Positions 58,930 through 64,000 of a DNA stretch of 64,000 nt are shown piece by piece. Both the position numbers and the translations under genes were made by a program. Every line of letters begins with the position of its first letter. The stretch's first letter is position 1. The stretch comes from Epiperipatus broadwayi (lineage: Eukaryota; Onychophora; Udeonychophora; Euonychophora; Peripatidae), in the NCBI GenBank assembly GCA_028023455.1, contig JAQFVV010000447.1, positions 62,001 to 126,000 on the forward strand, written 5' to 3'. The notes under the pieces are model-generated. The model worked only from the letters and a program-made list of their open reading frames with translations, was not told the origin of the DNA and made no database searches.

Positions 58930-59613
58930 TCATAAACCCAGCATAAAAACTAATAACTCACTTTCTGTATAGTCACTTTGTTCATACCTATTCTTCCATA
59001 ACTTCATTATCTGTACCCTTTCTGCTTTCAAGCATTTACATTCAATCAACAGATGCCTAATATTTTCTATACCTTCCTTACACAATTTGCACACTAAATC
59101 ACCCATAGTTTTCCATTTACATGTATATTCTCTTGTTGCTAAAGATCCCGTTCGAGCCTTAGACAATAAACTACTTTCCTTACTATTATCATAAATTAAC
59201 TCGCATCCAATATTCTGTTTACTTCTATATATATTTAAACTCTTTTTACCCTCCATACTAGTTCTCCATCTCTCCAACTCCCTATTTTTTATTAATGCTT
59301 CTATTCTTTTATCCCATTCCTTACCACTATAACACTCAACAATCCTCCTAACCCAATCATCCCACCTTTTATACAAGTATACTGATATAAATTCTTTATC
59401 CAAATCTTTTGCATACCGCATTACCTTTCTCACCCATCTTGTTACCTGCCTTTTACTCATAACCCAATTAAACACTATTTTGGCTATTCTTTTACTATCC
59501 ATAAACTGCAACCTACCAAACATTTTCATTTTTCTTTTTGCATCTCTCATATAAAAAACTTGACCATCCCATTTCTCCTTGAATTCCCTCCTTTGCTGTC
59601 CACATCTCTGCAT
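58930..59613 (-). pseudogene. LINE ORF2 C-terminal part
   Basis: 227 codons are open. Contents: MDSKRIAKIVFNWVM, KEFISVYLYKRWDDWVRRIV, TGSLATREYTCKWK and VCKLCKEGIENIRHLLIEC near the end, a CxxC-x-HxxxxxC zinc-knuckle-like motif common at the C-terminus of several non-LTR clades. It ends ELLVFMLGL with the 3' untranslated region following. The frame is separated from the RT pieces by a stretch (59,614-59,816) with several shifts and stops. Confidence 0.75.
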
Positions 59614-59816
59614 CTAATGCATGTCTTCCTACTTCCCTTTGTACTTTCTCTAAATAATCTAAACCCTTTTACTAACACATAATGCATCATTACCATACGT
59701 CAACCCTGCTACTGCAACTCCCTTCTATACAATTCTAGCTACATGATATTTATTATATAAAAAAACCGTTAGTTTCTTTAGTTTCTTTACCAAACCCTTT
59801 CTTTTCTTTGCTTCAT

Positions 59817-60152
59817 TTACCAATTTTTCTCCCATTCATCCAAGCAATTTTCCTGATTACATAAGATAATTCCCAAATACCTATATCTATTCATCACACT
59901 TAACTTTATATCCCCCAATAAAAATTCTACATCTTCTCTTTCCCCAGTATTAACCATCATTATATTTGATTTTTCTTCACTAAATTTAATCCCCATCTCT
60001 TTACACACCCTTGCACATGTCCTCAACATAATTTCCATATCTTCTCTTCTTTCTGCACCCAAAAAGATATCATCCGCAAAAAAAAAAGACCCAACAAAGT
60101 ATATACTCTCTTGCCACCTATTAACAATATCTCTACCCCTCTTCCTAGTCAT
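59817..60152 (-). pseudogene. LINE RT palm, catalytic FADD piece
   Basis: 111 codons are open. FFFADDIFLGAERREDMEIM carries the FADD catalytic box (YxDD equivalent), and FSEEKSNIMMVNTGE and YRYLGI are the following RT blocks. The frame joins the upstream piece through one shift near 60,152, just after an in-frame stop. Confidence 0.8.
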
Positions 60153-60154
60153 TC

Positions 60155-60975
60155 TATTACTCTCTCCATTTCATTCAAAAACAACAAAAACAAAATAGGT
60201 GACATAGGGCATCCTTGCCTTAATCCCACCCCATTTTTAACTATAACTGATTCTATATCCCCTAATTGGTAAGTATAATAATTATTTTCATATAGATTTC
60301 TTCATAATATTTACTAAATCTTCATCCATTCCCAAATTGGCTAACCTTACCCATAATCTATTTCTATTTACTCTATCATATGCTTTCTCTATATCTATAA
60401 AACTCATATATAACGATCTACCTGAATTCCTACTCATCTCCATAAGTTGTGTAACTACAAACAAACTATCTCCTATACACCTATCTGACCTAAAACCTCC
60501 TTGCATTTCCCACACTATATTATTCTCTTCCATCCATTTTACAACTCTTCCAGCTACCATATATGCGAAAACTTTATATAAAACTGATGTTACCGCTATC
60601 GGTCTATAATTATTTAACTTTCTATGATTCTTACCCTTTCCTTTAAATAATAATATTATTTTTGTATTACTCCAACTACCCAAAAAAACTGTCTTCTGCA
60701 CCATCTTATTAAAACATGATAATAACTTTGCTTTTGCTCTATGCCCTAAATTCATTACCATCTCTGCTGCCCATCCATCTAAACCTCTCGCCTTTCCACT
60801 TTTCAATCTCTTCCCTGCCTCATTCAGTTCATTTTTTGTGAACCTAATATTCCCATTACTACCTGCTTTCATGTTTTCTATCACTAATTCCTTCACATCC
60901 AACATCTTTTCTATATCCATTACATATCTATTTAAGATTCTCTCTACCTCTTCTTTAGAGCTTCACTCTGTTACC
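60155..60975 (-). pseudogene. LINE RT fingers and palm
   Basis: From 60,920 downward: FTKNELNEAGKRLKSGKARG, IILLFKGKGKNHRKLNNYRP, MQGGFRSDRCIGDSLFVVTQ, SFIDIEKAYDRVNRNRLW. A shift near 60,290 is followed in another frame by GVGLRQGCPMSPILF. These are RT blocks 0 to 4 with the first catalytic Asp (FIDIEKAYD) intact. Coding-like sequence (EEVERILNRYVMDIE) continues a little above the ATG at 60,920, so that ATG is internal and the true start is lost by 5' truncation. Confidence 0.85.
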
Positions 60976-61384
60976 AAATTGGACTGTGCTGCCACCCACT
61001 AATACATATAGAAAGCTTGTTATTTCTTTTGCATTTTTTAAAACTCGATCTGTAATCAGTTTATTAAACTATCCCTCATATTTATTATCACATGCCATCT
61101 TATTTTATTCTTATTCTACATTTGTATAATTAAAATTATTATATAAATTAGTAATTTTAAACATAAAAAAGTAACAGTAAAGTGTTATATATTTGGTTAC
61201 ATTCTTCAAAGCCATAGTGATAAGCATGTAGACAAATACCTAAAGATCTCTTGGTTTTGTCTGTGTGTGTGGTAAGTGTAATAAGGTCACATTATATTTA
61301 TATGAATTTATTTTGACTATTCTAGGTTAATTTGAAATTTATTTCATCAATCGGCAGAGCGATTCACCTATTATTGTGTTAGGA

Positions 61385-61445
61385 GCCAATCAGTTACTCT
61401 GATTGGTGGTGGTAAAGTCAAATTTTTGACTCTGGAGCTCTAAGA
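61385..61445 (+). repeat. tRNA-like SINE relic
   Basis: GATTGGTGGTGGTAAAGTCA and TTTTGACTCTGGAGCTCTAA repeat the A-box and anticodon-arm pattern of the family. Confidence 0.45.
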
Positions 61446-61449
61446 TACT

Positions 61450-62165
61450 CTTAACACCCTTTTCCCATTATTTATACTGTAAAATAAAAGATATTTTAAT
61501 TAGAGATTCGAAACAAAAATAGTTTTGAAATAAGTACTAAATCATCTTTTGTCACTTCATCGAAAAAGCTTGACGACTTCAACTCTGGATTGTCAGTTAA
61601 ATAAATTTCTGTCACATGATTTACAGTTTCTTTTGTTCCTCGTTAAACTATTTTTCTGTCAAGGAGTTTGAGGATTTAGTTTAGCTGTCATCGCAGAAGT
61701 TGATGAAATTTCTGATTTTCAATTACAGGAAATTTCACTCAAAAATTGAGTCAATCACACGAAATGATTTGTGGTAGTTTGTATAGAATGATTTTTGGAA
61801 TTCTTTCGTTGATTAACTGACCATCAAATATCATTTTTCAGTTTTAAAGCAATAAAATGTTAAATCTACTATAAATATTGCAAGAAAATTATTTACAAAT
61901 TTTTAAAGAAATTCGTTAATATTTCTTGGAATAATTTTGGACTTGTTAAAAAAATTGTTTCTCTTGTAATATATGATTATATGTATCTTATGCAAAGAAT
62001 TGAGTTAGGTTAATGATATACAGTAAATACTGAGATAAAAATAAAGGGAAAATTGTCATCAGTGGCAATTAGTTGTTTGGTCATGTTTTTTGCTGAATTA
62101 ATCTGATTTGGCACCCATGCAAACAAAAATTTAACATGGTTGTACATGTGGCATATCTTGCTGAG
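61450..62165. other. AT-rich non-coding DNA
   Basis: No gene or element recognised. Confidence 0.4.
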
Positions 62166-62204
62166 TGGTGTTTATTCTTGTCATTACATGCTTTTGTGCC
62201 CCAT

Positions 62205-63440
62205 CATGAAATATCAGTGCTTCAATTAGAGCAGTGAGCAATCCTTAAATTTCTTGTTAAGCTTGATAAGAGTGAAGATGAAATCTGGGAAATATTAGCC
62301 AACATTTTTGGGGATAATAAAGACGCAATGTACAAATGGATTAAACCATCAAACATCACATGACCACCATTCTTTATGCTTACACAAACTTTTCACAGAG
62401 GTAAAATCTCCATGTGTAGCTTGACTCAACACAAGCCATGGATGCAGGAAGGTTTATGCATAAAATCCCTATCTAGTGCCTACTCATCCAATATCCCCAG
62501 ATAGTTTCTAGCTTGTGGCTTTAGTCAGTGAGAAGCCTTGGATCTGAGAGCACTGCACCTAGATCTTAGGATCTAATGCAATCCCCTCCAGCAGACACCT
62601 TTTACTTTTTTGATTAACTATAAAGCTTTGAGTCCAAAGTGAAATCACAATAATGTTTTCAAGTTAAGCTCATTAGCTTGTATAGTTGTATAGATATGAA
62701 CTCAGTTCAGCACCCATACTTTTTAGTGTCTTTGGTTCTTAATAACCACAGCCACTATAATCCTATTGGGCAGGATTGGTATTAAACCATCAAAAATAAC
62801 TTGATCATTAGTCTTTTTGCTTACCCAAACTACTCAATTACTCTGGCTTGCACTGAGTTGCCTTGGTACAAATGGATTGAACATTTTTTGAAATGGAGAG
62901 AAAGCATCATGATGAAGAGAAGTCAGGATCGTCAGTAACAGGCAAAGCCTGACAAAAATTTGTTGCAAAAATTCATTACATTGGGCATCAAAATTATTAG
63001 CTGACTGTGAGAAGCATAACAGAACAAGTAAACATGAATAGATAAACAGGAAAATCTTAACTGAAAATCTTACATGATAAAAGGGTATGCAGAAATGGAA
63101 CTAATCAATGGGAATTTTTAACTAGTAAACAAGTAACTGTATTAGAACACCCTTCCTACTCACCTGATATGGTCCCTGATGATTTCTTTACCCAAAGATA
63201 AATGAAATATTCAGGACATCAAGGGTAATATGATGACAGCTTTGATGACCATTCTAGACATAAGTTCCAAAATTTGCTTTGATGTGTAGAATAAGTAAGT
63301 GCTAGCATTAGTGCATAGCTTCCCAAAGAACAAACTTTGAAAGTTACGGAGTAATATTTAGAAAGAGATGTGTAGTATTTTTTCTAGGATGAGTTCACAA
63401 ATTTAATTGCCAGATCTCATACATAAACAAGTAAGCTAAA
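62205..63440 (+). pseudogene. Mariner transposase pseudogene, split by an insertion
   Basis: Upstream of the insert the plus strand gives LEQ-AILKFLVKLDKSEDEI, WEILANIFGDNKDAMYKWI (the HTH_48 domain of GVQW/SETMAR-type mariners). After the insert, YKWIEHFLKWRES continues the same motif, and then come MMKRSQDRQ, LTSKQVTVLEHPSYSP (about 63,120-63,160) and the catalytic-region motif SPDMVPDDFF, then the C-terminal KFQNLL-type block. Part of the central catalytic domain is missing and several stops occur. It is a different mariner subfamily from the copies at 2.4 and 53.1 kb. Confidence 0.75.
62343..62865 (+). mobile_element. 523-bp foldback/MITE-family insertion in the mariner
   Basis: It begins AAACCATCAAACATCACATG and contains the full family core (GGATGCAGGAAGGTTTATGC, TCTAGTGCCTACTCATCC, AGATCTTAGGATCTAATGCA). 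It also contains a second start-like copy near 62,790 (ATTAAACCATCAAAAATAAC). A 13-base direct repeat GTACAAATGGATT flanks it (62,330-62,342 and 62,866-62,878) and corresponds to a mariner coding word (Y-K-W-I). So it inserted into the mariner. The long duplication suggests retroposition or a composite event, not a simple cut-and-paste element. Confidence 0.75.
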
Positions 63441-63734
63441 AGGTAAAGATTACCACTGGCTCAGTACATTTCCTAGTAGAAGCAAAAGTCATCTCGTTTT
63501 ACAGACATTTTTTTTTTACGGTAAACACCTTGAAACTTATCTCATCAACTCATGATTAACTTAAAGCTATTATTCTCTAATTAATAATATCTACCAACTT
63601 AATTATCTGATAACTATTGTGTGATTGTCTGGATTGTTCTATGGCTTCTGCTTGGGGAAAAAAATCAGTTTTAAACTTGTTTCTGATGTTAAAAAATTTC
63701 AAAGTTCACCCAGTCCAATTTGAACCCAAGAGAG

Positions 63735-64000
63735 TGAGCATAGTAGTTTGATACTCTATTTGCCATTCCACAATAATTTTTTCTGAGCGAATGATTTTAG
63801 TCCTTCATGTTTGATGCATGATAAAATGGTGGATTCTGGAGCTCTCTTTGGTGTGCCAATTTCTTATGAATTTCCAAATGATAAACCATTCAAATATTTT
63901 TTATCATGCATGGATGATTAATACAGTGGTAGAATAGTGGACTCTGGGGTTCAAGGTTTATGGTTCAAGGCCAGTTGTCATTTTCAGTGCTTGGAACTTG
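63735..64000. repeat. tRNA-like SINE relics near the right edge
   Basis: On the plus strand GTGGTAGAATAGTGGACTCT with B-box GGTTCAAGGCC (63,925-63,980) is the best-preserved tRNA-like unit of the older family. A minus-strand unit (63,735-63,785: GGAATGGCAAATAGAGTATC and GGGTTCAAATTGG) and a weaker plus-strand unit at 63,800-63,850 lie beside it. Confidence 0.55.

Larger units (their letters stand above)
58735..60975 (-). mobile_element. 5'-truncated non-LTR retrotransposon with RT domain
   Basis: The minus-strand element ends in a (ACATC)n tail at 58,735-58,750, the same 3' end as the fragment at 25.5-26.3 kb. It covers about 2.2 kb: reverse transcriptase, a linker, and a C-terminal Cys/His domain. 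The endonuclease part and 5' end are missing, as in most LINE insertions. Three long open pieces remain, so this is the best-preserved non-LTR copy here, but shifts disable it. Confidence 0.85.

Noticed and set aside
60337-60609. 90-codon ORF on the plus strand
   Set aside because: Antisense shadow of the LINE reverse transcriptase.
1-64000. CRISPR array, prophage or bacterial operon
   Set aside because: No regularly spaced repeats with unique spacers, no ribosome-binding-site-led gene clusters; introns, SINEs and animal transposons show a eukaryote.

Overview
The window is animal genomic DNA, very AT-rich, with almost no long open reading frames and a dense layer of decayed mobile elements. 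The first exon of an Elongator subunit 2 (ELP2) homologue with a canonical splice donor, introns, poly(A)-tailed SINEs, non-LTR and Ty3/gypsy retrotransposons, Penelope-like GIY-YIG genes, and hAT, MULE and mariner relics all point to a metazoan, most likely an invertebrate. The phylum cannot be fixed from sequence reading alone. No bacterial operons, rRNA or intact tRNA genes were seen.

Layout. 1-6.4 kb is probably intron of the ELP2 homologue (minus strand, running off the left edge), with a mariner relic and small duplications. 6.43-6.56 kb is ELP2 exon 1. 6.56-7.23 kb is a probable bidirectional promoter with a ZNF143/Staf-like site and a YY1-like site at the ELP2 start codon. From 7.225 kb a tentative, unidentified plus-strand gene may run to about 22.8 kb, built from short exon-like blocks. 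Within it lie a hAT deletion derivative (13.4-13.8 kb, perfect 8-bp target duplication), a MULE relic with iterated terminal repeats (14.3-16.9 kb) and a young SINE nested in the MULE (16.2 kb, perfect 15-16-bp duplication).

24.6-33 kb holds foldback repeats, a non-LTR 3' fragment, an L1/Tx1-like fragment, tRNA-like SINE relics and a CCAAT-containing tandem array. 33.6-34.8 kb is a low-repeat, relatively CpG-containing island with a possible terminal exon on the minus strand and possible regulatory DNA. 38,319-44,058 is a complete but inactivated Ty3/gypsy element with 5-bp target duplication; its left LTR carries a later 223-bp hairpin insertion. 44-53 kb holds LINE fragments, an inverted repeat with a triplicated 47-bp unit, a C2H2 zinc-finger relic, two GIY-YIG (Penelope-like) fragments and a 118-bp minisatellite. 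53-64 kb holds a second mariner relic, a long (GA)n tract, a decayed LINE, a hAT-like MITE, a foldback repeat, a 5'-truncated LINE with its RT domain, and a mariner split by a 523-bp repeat insertion with a 13-bp duplication.

The genes do not form a shared pathway. The main stories are the divergent ELP2 promoter and the nesting order of the transposable elements. All identities come from reading motifs by eye; no database search was possible.
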